This document shows, one piece after another, positions 1 through 9,200 of a stretch of DNA of 64,000 bases (its first letter is position 1; each line of letters begins with the position of its first letter). Under the pieces are notes generated by a model, which was given only the letters and a program-made list of their open reading frames with translations, ran no database searches and was not told where the DNA came from. Location of the stretch: contig NZ_JAHPZX010000007.1 in NCBI RefSeq assembly GCF_021325795.1, forward strand, positions 1-64,000, in the 5' to 3' direction. The DNA comes from Bordetella sp. LUAb4 (GTDB taxonomy: Bacteria; Pseudomonadota; Gammaproteobacteria; Burkholderiales; Burkholderiaceae_B). The position numbers and the translations under genes are program-made.

Positions 1-49
1 TCGCCTTAAAGACAAAAGGAAGGCCGGAAACGTCAAGGCCAAGAACTGA
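1..49 (+). CDS. C-terminal end of IstB-like transposition helper (partial)
   Basis: Only the last 15 codons are inside the window, ending ...KAGNVKAKN and stop at 47-49. The tail is short and basic, as in the C-terminus of IstB, the ATP-binding helper of IS21 elements. The identification rests mainly on its position just inside an IS21-like terminus; the peptide alone would be too short to identify. The gene would enter from the left of the window. Confidence 0.45.
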   Translation, partial: RLKDKRKAGNVKAKN

Positions 50-127
50 TTTTTAGAATGCTGGGGTGGGTCAGATTCACTCCGACGATTCCGACGAAAG
101 TGGGTCAGATTTCAACCGGCGTTGACA
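1..127 (+). mobile_element. right end of an IS21-like insertion sequence
   Basis: The end of an open frame (stop 47-49) is followed by about 78 bases holding two copies of GTGGGTCAGATT (66-77 and 100-111) and then a terminal CA-ending sequence TTGACA at 122-127. Repeated transposase-binding motifs near the tips and a 5'-TG...CA-3' terminus are typical of the IS21 family. The host gene frame resumes directly after the CA. The left end and the target duplication lie outside the window, so the boundary is inferred from the ending of the IS pattern and the start of DUF1016-like coding. Confidence 0.6.
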
Positions 128-975
128 GGTGGCGCAGCTTGCCGCAGATCTTCAGGCAGGCTATCCGGGCTCAGGTGGCTTCTCGGCTTCCACTTTGTGG
201 CGCATGAAGGGCTTCTTTGAGACCTACAACGACACGGAAAAACTCGCACCACTGGTGCGAGAAATTGGCTGGAGCCATAACCTGCTGATTCTGGAACGGT
301 GCAAAGGCAACCTGGAGCGTGAGTTCTATCTGCGCATGACGCGCAAGTTTGGCTGGTCGAAGAACGTCCTCGCGCATCAGATCGACAATCAGAGCTACGA
401 GAAGTCGCTGCTCGGCCAGACCAATTTCGACCAGACACTGACCCCGGCACTGCGCGCGCAAGCCAAGCTGGCGGTGAAGGATGAGTATGCCTTCGACTTC
501 CTTGAACTGGGTGAGCAGCACAGCGAGCGCGAGTTGGAACGCGCGCTGATCGCTCGCATCGAGGATTTTCTGCGCGCGATGGGCGGTATGTACGCCTTCA
601 GGGGTAGCCAGTATCGACTGGAGGTGGATGGCGAAGAGTTTTTCATTGATCTCCTGCTGTTTCACCGGCGGCTGCGTGCGCTAGTGGCGATTGAATTGAA
701 GATCGGCAAGTTTGTGCCGGAGTTCGTCGGCAAGATGCAGTTCTACCTTGCCGCGCTGGATGCGCAGGTTCGGCAGGAGGACGAAAACCTGTCCATCGGC
801 ATCATCCTGTGCAAGGAGAAAACTCGCACCATCGTTGAGTACGCGCTGCGCGCTGCGCGCTGCGCGCAAGCCCGTCGGCGTGGCGACCTATGAGATCACC
901 AAGACACTACCGAAGAAGCTGAAGGATCAGTTGCCGTCGCCCGAAGCAATTGCCCGGTTGCTGAAGACCATATGA
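128..975 (+). pseudogene. DUF1016/YhcG-type PD-(D/E)XK nuclease, N-terminally truncated and frameshifted
   Basis: The remnant begins in mid-protein right after the IS end, so the N-terminal part of the DUF1016 helical domain is lost. The rest is recognisable: the helical segment containing GWSHNLLILERCK, then a nuclease-like C-terminal domain with FFIDLLLFHRR and VAIELK (the D and ExK of a PD-(D/E)XK fold). Near 841-865 the frame breaks: GCGCTGC is present three times in tandem, and removing one 7-bp copy rejoins the N-terminal frame (stop 891-893) to a frame ending at 975 with the expected tail TKTLPKKLKDQLPSPEAIA. The gene is therefore doubly broken, by IS insertion and by repeat slippage. 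Relatives are often found beside restriction and other defence genes. Confidence 0.8.
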
Positions 976-1092
976 GGATGGAGCAAGTCAGGTTGCTCCC
1001 AAAGAGTGGGCTGCAATGCGGGCGGCCTCCGGCCACTCTGACTCCCCCTTGGTTGATCTGCGTGGCTCAAAAGGAGTCGTGGTGATCTAAAA

Positions 1093-1138
1093 GGATAATA
1101 TTATTTGCTTTTAAGTTTAAAAGAGGAATAATATTACC
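1093..1138. promoter_or_regulatory. AT-rich palindromic operator/promoter of hipBA
   Basis: A very AT-rich block in GC-rich surroundings holds nested symmetry. The core CTTTTAA-GT-TTAAAAG (1108-1123) is a perfect 7-2-7 inverted repeat. It is flanked by TAATATTATT (1096-1105) and its exact reverse complement AATAATATTA (1127-1136), off the same centre by one base, and by GG (1093-1094) and CC (1137-1138). It ends three bases before the hipB start and covers the only Shine-Dalgarno-like AGAGG (1122-1126). HipB-type antitoxins autoregulate by binding such palindromes; that this is the operator is inferred. Confidence 0.65.
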
Positions 1139-1141
1139 ATA

Positions 1142-1618
1142 ATGGCAAAGAAAACCTCCCCTCTGCTACCAATGACCGAGCTGCGCTTGATGCAGTTCGG
1201 CGAGCGATTACGGTTGGCACGATTGCGTCGGCGCCTGACCGGCAAGCAGGTCGCAGAACGGGCGGGAATGACGACAGTCACGTTGCGGAGCCTGGAGAAG
1301 GGGAGTGCCGGGGTCACGATAGGCGCCTATCTTGCAGTTATGCAGGTACTCGGGGCCGAGGAAGACCTGGATCTTCTGCTGAAGGACGACCCCCTTGGCC
1401 GAACCCTGCAAGATGCAGCGCTTTTAAGGCCTGCACGGGCGGCAAAGCGAGTTGCGCCCCCAACGCCCGAACCTCGAGCGGATAGCTCAACCCCATTCGA
1501 AGAGACTAAAAAGCCAGCCGCGAGCAAGTGGATGGCAGATGACACTTTCGTTAGCACCGACGACTTGGTGTCTCTCATCAAGACGGAAAAAGCGGACCAG
1601 AAAGGGCTGCCGAAATGA
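1142..1618 (+). CDS. HipB-like helix-turn-helix antitoxin/regulator
   Basis: A 158-residue protein. Residues about 12-75 form an XRE/Cro-type helix-turn-helix (GERLRLARLRRRLTGKQVA, then AGMTTVTLRSLEKG). The remaining 80 residues are Pro/Ala/Lys-rich and look disordered, longer than in E. coli HipB (88 residues). Its TGA stop overlaps the ATG of the hipA-like gene (ATGA at 1615-1618), so the pair is translationally coupled. By family, it should neutralise the kinase and repress the pair by binding the palindrome just upstream. The start has only a weak, distant ribosome-binding site, which lies inside that palindrome. Confidence 0.85.
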   Translation: MAKKTSPLLPMTELRLMQFGERLRLARLRRRLTGKQVAERAGMTTVTLRSLEKGSAGVTIGAYLAVMQVLGAEEDLDLLLKDDPLGRTLQDAALLRPARAAKRVAPPTPEPRADSSTPFEETKKPAASKWMADDTFVSTDDLVSLIKTEKADQKGLPK

Positions 1619-2901
1619 GCAACGGGCTGATTGCGGTCTACGCCGATTGGGAAGGCCTCGCCGAGCCTGTGACATTAGGCAGGCTGTACACGCGCCCTGC
1701 GGGTGCTCAGGAAGTCTTCGAATTTGAATTTGACGAGGGAGTCCTGAACCGGCCAGATTTTCCTGCTCTGAAGCTCGACCCGCGCCTCGGTTGGTTCACT
1801 GGTCGACAGTATCCGCCACAGCGGCAAGGCGTGTTTGGTGCATTCAGCGACGCCAGCCCGGATCGATGGGGGCGCTTGTTGATGCGTCGGCGGCTGGAGC
1901 GAGCGCAGCGCGCGGGCTTAGTCGACCCCAAGGCGCGGCTATATGAATCAGACTACCTGATGGGCGTTCATGACGCATACCGCGCGGGCGCGCTGCGCTT
2001 TCGGCGCGATGACAAAGGTCCCTTCCTGGACGATCAACACGATAGGGCAGCGCCGCCGTTTGTGCAATTACGCGCGCTTGAGGCCGCGAGCCTTGCCCTC
2101 GAACGTGATGAAGACAATACAGAGAACGGAGCCGATGAATGGCTGCGTATGTTGATCGCACCTGGCGGTTCACTAGGCGGGGCGCGCCCCAAAGCCAGTG
2201 TGGTCGATCCGGCAGGACATCTGTGGATCGCCAAGTTTCCCAGTGTGCGGGACGACAATGACGTCGGCGCTTGGGAAATGGTGGTGTACACACTGGCCAA
2301 AGCCTGCGGTCTGGACGTTCCTGATGCGCTTGTCCGGCGGTTTGGCAGTGCTCACCATACCTTCCTGGTTAAGCGGTTCGATCGTACTCCACAGGGGCGG
2401 CGACGGCACTTTGCGTCCGCGATGAATCTGACTGGTCATCAAGATGGTGATGATGCTTCGACAGGCGCAAGCTACCTGGAGATTGCGAAAGTGTTGATGA
2501 CCGATGGCGCGAGTACCGACGCAGATCTGCGAGAGCTGTGGTCGCGCATTGTCTTCAATCTTCTCGTGTCGAATACCGACGATCATCTACGCAATCACGG
2601 TTTCCTGCTGGAGCCTAGAAGAGGGTGGGTGCTCTCTCCTGCATACGACATGAACCCGGTGCCTCGCGCCCATGGGTTGAAGCTCAATATCAGCGAGTCG
2701 GACAACGCAATGGATCTGGCGCTGGCACAGTCCGTTGCGCCTTACTTCAGGCTCTCCGCTGGACAGGCCGATAAGATCATTTCACATCAGATTCATGTTG
2801 TGTCGCAGTGGCGAATCATCGCCCAATCTTTGTCGATCTCTTACAGAGAGCAGCAGCAGATGGAAGGTGCGTTCCGGCTAGCTGCGCGAACTCTAAGTTG
2901 A
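1615..2901 (+). CDS. HipA-like serine/threonine kinase toxin
   Basis: A 428-residue HipA-family protein, close to the usual length. Visible parts are an N-terminal HipA subdomain (residues about 5-110), the glycine-rich GGSLGGARPK loop near residue 183, the catalytic loop NTDDHLRNH near 319, and the metal-binding SPAYDMNP near 341. All key catalytic positions look intact, so it is probably active. HipA kinases phosphorylate aminoacyl-tRNA synthetases (GltX in E. coli), halting translation and producing tolerant cells; the substrate here is unknown. It is coupled to the upstream antitoxin by a 4-base overlap. Lower GC than the surrounding core genome suggests acquisition. Confidence 0.9.
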   Translation: MSNGLIAVYADWEGLAEPVTLGRLYTRPAGAQEVFEFEFDEGVLNRPDFPALKLDPRLGWFTGRQYPPQRQGVFGAFSDASPDRWGRLLMRRRLERAQRAGLVDPKARLYESDYLMGVHDAYRAGALRFRRDDKGPFLDDQHDRAAPPFVQLRALEAASLALERDEDNTENGADEWLRMLIAPGGSLGGARPKASVVDPAGHLWIAKFPSVRDDNDVGAWEMVVYTLAKACGLDVPDALVRRFGSAHHTFLVKRFDRTPQGRRRHFASAMNLTGHQDGDDASTGASYLEIAKVLMTDGASTDADLRELWSRIVFNLLVSNTDDHLRNHGFLLEPRRGWVLSPAYDMNPVPRAHGLKLNISESDNAMDLALAQSVAPYFRLSAGQADKIISHQIHVVSQWRIIAQSLSISYREQQQMEGAFRLAARTLS

Positions 2902-3266
2902 TGGCCACGGTCGTTCGATTGCTCGCAGCGGATCCGATGCGTTTCCCTGATCTTCTCTGGCGGCGTCCCTTCGAAATTTCTGCTGTTCGAAGGCGAACGC
3001 TTGGAAGCATTGATGGAGGGAGCTAGGGCTAGGCTGGGGATCCCACGCGCTAATGCGGCAAGCCGAAACCGACGGCTGGGCCTGCTGAGTGAGCGTGGAA
3101 TAGCTCCACGCTGCGGTCAATCCGCATCCGCCCACCCGCACTGCCGCAGCATGAGCAAGAACCCCTTTCCACATCGTGAAATTACGCCGAATTTGTCTAA
3201 TTTAGAACGGGACTAGAAATCAAGGCAGGGTCAGTGCGGCATCGCTCCCTTTCTGAGAATGGCTAC
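2902..3266. other. intergenic region between convergent hipA and helicase genes
   Basis: No convincing coding region is seen. It holds a perfect 8-bp stem with 5-base loop (AGCGTGGA at 3092-3099 and TCCACGCT at 3105-3112). There is no T-run after it, so a classical intrinsic terminator is not supported, though the hairpin sits between two convergent genes and could serve as a bidirectional end. Confidence 0.4.
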
Positions 3267-6200
3267 TTAATGTCCTGTCGAATGCACGGCTTGCTGCAAG
3301 CGCATTCGGCTGGATGCTCGCAGTTGCTGGAGGCCTAGTCTCCGCGCCATTGCGTGATACACGGTTTCGCCTTCTGTGCCTTGTGCGATCACAGTACGGG
3401 CCAGCGAGGCCAGTTCTTGGAGACTGATCTCGTCAGCCGCACGCACGCTATCCTCGTCGGCAGGTCCGCGGAAGGGCGGCTCTGCCGCAGGATCGAGATG
3501 CTCGGGCCAGTAGAATGTGCCGACTTCCTCATCGGTCGTCCGATATCGGGTTCGTGCGAGCTGGAACACGCGCTCGCGGATGCGTCCGCCTGTGCGCAGC
3601 CAGCCATGGGCGCGGGCAATGCGGCGAGCCAGCAGGCCATCGAGTACTGGTCCCTCATGAGCGATCACGTGAGCGATCATCACCGACAGGATGTCGTTGT
3701 AATCCTCGTCGAAAAAGCGATCGGGATTGGCCCCAGCTATCGCATCAGCTGGGTTGGCGATGCGATAAAGCGAGACTACCGATGACGTTGTTCCTGCCGC
3801 ATCCGCATGGGTTGGTGCTGCGAGGACCTGGCGAGCAAAAACTTCTTCGACTTGCGGTGATGGAGCTGCCGCAGGAACTTCACGTGCAATCAATTCCGCA
3901 TCCTTGATTGGGACAGCCGTTTCTTCGTCCGACTTTGTTTCCGATGCCATGGCTTGTGCGATGGTCGCTTGCGCCAGCCGCTGGGCCTCGGCTTCGCGGT
4001 CGGCCTCTTCGACGCGCCGCTCGCGCTGGGCTGTGAGCACTGTTTGCAGCCGGGCATCCAGCCTATCGAGCGTGCCGTGAGGATCGATCCACCAATCGGT
4101 AGACCAGACACGTACGATCTCCCATCCCAGACCGCGCAGAACTTGCTCTCGCAGTTTGTCGCGGTCGCGTGCCGTGGCGCTGCGATGATAGGTGGCGCCG
4201 TCACATTCCACACCAGCCAGGTAGCGTCCAGGTGCGTCGGGATCGACGATGCCGAGGTCGATCCGGAACGAGGACGCTCCTATCTGTGGCTCAACGCGCC
4301 AACCTCGCTGAACGAGGGCATTGGCCACGGCTTGTTCGAAGGGACTTTCGAAACCGCCGAGGCTGCCGCGGTTCGCTTCCGCCAGTGCGCGAGCGCCGCG
4401 TTCGGCGAATTCCAGGAAGTGTTTAAGATCGCGCACACCGATGGCCTGGGTGCGCGCCAAGTCCATTTGCTCGGCGTGGAAGCTGGCAAAAACGCGCAGT
4501 TCGTGGCGTGCACGGGTGATAGCGACATTGAGCCGGCGCTCGCCGCCTTGGCGGGTGAGTGGACCGAAGGTCATGGCCAGTTGGCCAGCGGGGTCAGGGC
4601 CGTAGGTGATAGAGAAATAGATAAGATCGCGTTCGTCGCCTTGCACGCTCTCCAGATTCTTGACGAACAGCGGCTCCAACTCGTCCTCGGAGAAGTACGG
4701 CTCCAATCGTGGGTCTTTGCGTCGTGCGTCGTCCAGCAGGTCTTCGATTAGCTTCTGCTGCTCGGCGTTGAAGGTGACCACGCCAATCGTCAGTCCACTT
4801 TGGCGGAACCCGGGTGCCGTTAAGCGCGCCACAACGTCGGCGACCAGAGTCTTCGCTTCGGCTGGGTTGGTCCGCGCACCGCCTTTTTGGTAAGTGCCGG
4901 AGACGAACTGCAGGCTGACCGCGCGATCGTTGGTGACGGGGGAAGGAAAGGTGACTAGTTCACCGTCGTAGTAGGCATGGTTGGAGAACGCGATCAGGCT
5001 TTCATGGCGGGAGCGGTAGTGCCAGTTCAGATGCCGTGTTGGCAGATTGGCACCGATGCACTCGTCAAGGATGCTTTCCAGGTCGGCCTCGACATCCCCG
5101 TCGTCCAATCCAGACTCGGCGCGGTCGAAGAAGGAGGTCGGCGGCAACTGTTTGGGGTCGCCGACCATGACGACCTGTCGACCGCGGGCTATGGCACCAA
5201 TCGCGTCCCAAACTGGGATCTGCGAGGCCTCGTCGAAGATCACCAGGTCGAAGGCATTGGCCCCGGCCTGGAGGTACTGCGCGATGGACAGCGGGCTCAT
5301 CAGCAGGCAGGGCGTGAGCTTGGTCAGCGCCTCAGGAATCTGGGCCATCAACTCGCGCAAGGGCAGGTGCGCGCGCTTCTTGCCCATCTCGTGTCGTAGC
5401 AGCCCCCATTCGGAGTTGCGGCTGACGTTGTCATGCGAGGGCAGGTCGGCGCACAGGCGGGCACGCAGCCAATCCCGGGTTAAGGCGGTGAAGCGCTCAT
5501 CGAGTTCGCGGAAATCACGGATGCGCTGTTCGTGCTCGGCGCTGACGAAACCGCGAATGACCGGCTCGTGGTCGACCACGACGTTGAGCCACCAGCGCGC
5601 GTAGTTGGTCTCGAAGGTTCGGCGTGCCTGGTCCGGGCCGACCTGGCCTTGCTCTATGCCCTGCACCAGGGGACCCAGCCCGAGCGCCAGCGCCTCATTG
5701 CGCGCATGGCGCCATGCGCACCAACTGCGCAGCCCGTGTTCGGCGCGCACGATGGACTCGCTTTGCTCAATAAGCCTGTCGAGTGATAGCAATTGCCACT
5801 GCGTCTGAGCGGCTTCGGCAAAATGTCCGGTTGTCGCGAGTGCCTCGCGCTGGGGTAGCAACTGTCTCCACTTCTCCAAATACTGAGCGCCAGATAGCGC
5901 GAGTCGACCACCCGGTTCCAGCAGTGCGTTCGCATCACCCAATAGCGCATGCAGCGGTGCTTTGTAGGCAGAGATCTCGTCGGGTGTGTTGGCCAGGCGG
6001 GCCAGCACGGTAGCCAGCTCCTCGCGGAGCTGGCACGCGTGCTCGAGGTCATCGAGGTTGGTGGCGAGACCTTTCCACAAGCCGGCGGTAGACTCTCGCA
6101 AGTCGTCCAGGGCAGTCAACCCCTGCTCCGCGTCCGCCCGCTGACGAAGCATTTGATGGTCGCGTGCCAGTGTAGGGCCACAAGCGCCTTCTTCGACCAA

Positions 6201-9200
6201 GGTGTGGGCGCCCAATGCACCTTGCTGGGGATGGTTACGCCAGTCGCCCAGAAAGTCGAGCGCGGCGCGCAAGCGGTCGATGTGCGTGGCATGGCCAGCC
6301 CATAGGCCTTCGGTTACCGTTTCCAGCGACGCATGTGCAGCAATGTCTTGGTCGAGCTGGCGCAGTCGCCGTGCTCGCTGCAGATCGGCCTGTAGGTCAG
6401 ATCCACAGTGGCCGTTTGCGATGGCGTCGAAACCGTCGTCTTCCCAGATCAGACCCTCGCGTACGGCAGGCAGGGCGGCTTGCCAGCGCAAAGCCGCGCG
6501 CACCGTGTCCTCTTGGGTCTCCAGTCCTGCCCAGACGTCTGAGCACTCTTGTCCTAGAGCAATGGCCTGGATCTGCTGGTGCAAGGCACGGATGGCATTC
6601 CAATGCCGCAGATCGTTGGCGACGTCGGGCTGCGAAGCGCCCGTGGTGGCGGTGGTCAGTTGCGCCGTGACCTTGCGCTTACCTAGCCAGGACTTGGGCC
6701 AGACCGCCTGCTCGGCATGTTCCCATATTTGCTGCAATTGGCCGACGTCGAGCTGTTCGATCGTATTGCCGTAGGGAACCGACAGCGCAGCGTGGTGCTC
6801 GCCCAGTTGCGACAGTAGACTCAGCCCTTGGTTGAGTTGCTCAGTGATGCGAACCGGCCAGGGCTGGCTGAGCTCCGCGTGAGTTTGCCGATGCTCGGTG
6901 AGCTGAGTCAGCCCGTTGGCGCAGGCGCTAATGACAGAAGCGGGCCACGGCGTGGAAAGCTGCGTGTTCAGTTCCTTGTGCTGGCGGACCAGCGATGCGC
7001 CGTCCTGCAGGCGTTTGCTCAGGGTTCGGGCATCTGGACGCAGGACGAAGCGCCAATCGTGTCCCGCTGCCGAGGGCAGGCGTTGGGCAAGGGTGAGTAA
7101 CGCCTCGCAAGTGTCGAGTGTCAATGCAGGCGAAGGCAGGCCGACTACCTGGACAAAAGCATCGGCGGATTCGATTGTCGTCTGGGCGGCGGGAATTACG
7201 CCACGCGCCGCGCTTATCACTTGTTGCTGCCAGGTAGGCGACCAGTCTCCCTGGCCGATCAGGGCCAGGGGATGCCGCACCAGCGCGGCATGGCCAATGG
7301 CTTGTGCGTTAACTTCCAAGCGGTCCACGGCATTGCGTAGCTGTTCGATGCCAGCGTTATCGTGCTGATCAGCAGAGGGCCAGGCCAGCGATATTGTCGG
7401 GATGTCATGTCCTGCGCTGACCGTGCCGATCGCGTCAAACAGGCTTAGACCATTGCGGCGTCGCTGGTGAAGGCGTTCCACATAGATATTCAGCGCATCG
7501 CGCAGGCGCTTGAGTTTATCGGCTTCGGCTCGCCACTGCTCGGCATCGGCTTGGCCGCTGCTGGACCAGGCGGATTGCAACTGTGCGAGCACGTCGAGCT
7601 TGCGGGCCTTGCTCGAGTGCAGTTCCAGGCAGAACTCGCCCAAGCCGATTTCGCGCAGGCGGCGATATACGACGTCCAGCGCCGCAATTTTCTCGGACAC
7701 GAAGAGCACGCGCCGGCCCTGCGCCAGGGATTGGGCAATCAAGTTGGCGATGGTTTGGCTCTTGCCGGTGCCGGGTGGGCCGATCAGAACGAAGTCCTTT
7801 CCCTGCGAGGCGGCCAGCACGGCCGACAACTGCGAGGAATCCGCAGGCAGGGGGCAGAACACCTGCTTGGGATCGAAGTGCTGATCCAGTTCGCGCACCT
7901 GCGGGAACGGAGCGCCCGGTGGATAGGCATCGCGCGGGGTGTCCAGCAGGTGACGCACGACCGCGTTCTCGCGCAACTGTTCGCTGCGCTCGGCTAGGTC
8001 TTTCCACATCAGGTACTTGGCAAACGAGAACATGGAAAGCACCACGTCCTCCGTCACTTCCCAGCCCTTGATGTCCTTGATGGCGTGGCCGACGATTTTC
8101 CAGACTGTGGCGACATCCAGGCCGGTATCGTCTTTCGGCAGTTCGCCTTCGAGGGCGCCCAGGCTCAGTTCGAAGTCCTGGCGCAACATCTCGATCAAGG
8201 TCGGATTGAAACGAGGCTCGTCGTCGTGGAGGCAGAGCGTAAAGCCCGAGCGGGCACTTTTGCGTTGCAGGCTGACCGGCACCAGGATCAAAGGGGCGCG
8301 GTAGCGCTGCCCGTCGCGGTCTTCGCGTGTCCATGACAGGAAGCCCAGGGCGAGATACAGCGTATTGGCACCTCCCTCCTGTAACGTCGTGCGGGCGCCG
8401 CGGAACAGCTCGGTCAGACGTGAATCGAGCTCGGTTTCGGGAACGCCGACGAAAACCTCGCGTTTCTGCAGAGCCTCCAGTGCGTGCACTCGGCGTACGT
8501 TCTCTCGTTCGCGGGCTTCGTAGATGGCCTGATTACGAGGATCGGCGCCGTCCATTAGATCTGGACGCGGGCGCAGCTTCAAGGGCTGGCCGCTGGCCAG
8601 GAGATCTTCCAACGCGGCGGGATCTGGCGCTTCTAGCTTGAGCACCTTCTTGCCGCCCTTGAAGTTGAGCAGATTGTTGCGAAGCGAAAGGTCTAGCAGT
8701 TTGCGTTGCCAGCGCAGCAACCGGTCCTTGGGATCAAGCTGGCTGGCATCGTCTGCATTGGCCGGCGCGCTATCGGGAAGGTCAGGTGCATCTTCGATGT
8801 TTGGCGGGGCGGGTGTTGACGGTGGGGCTTCGGTGTCCGACGTCTTGGCAACTGCCGCTTCGGCACTGGCCAATGGTTTGATGCGTTGCAGCCGAGCCCG
8901 ACGGATGTCTACGGCTAGACGGAATCCCGCCTCTTGAGATTCGTCCACCTGCTGAGCGCCGCGTTCGGTCGCATAGCTGAAGGGAGCAGTGGGGCGTTGG
9001 GTGATAAGGGTAGTCTCGAACACCACCAGCTCCTTGAGCCTAAGGCGCTTGCGCAAGGAGGTCACATCGTCGACGACCGTAACGGAGAATTCCTCGGGTT
9101 GAAGCCAGACGCCGGCAAACGCGTGGCCCTCGGTGAACACCAGCAGGGGATTAAGCCCTGCCTGCTCGAGCGCGGCGCAGAACAGCAACGCGAGGTCGAA

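Noticed and set aside
3092-3112. Strong hairpin between hipA and the helicase gene as intrinsic terminator
   Set aside because: The stem is perfect but no run of T follows on either strand, so only a hairpin is supported.
2893-3174. Possible small gene on the minus strand in the hipA-helicase gap
   Set aside because: No ribosome-binding site and no recognisable domain; composition is as expected for random open frames.
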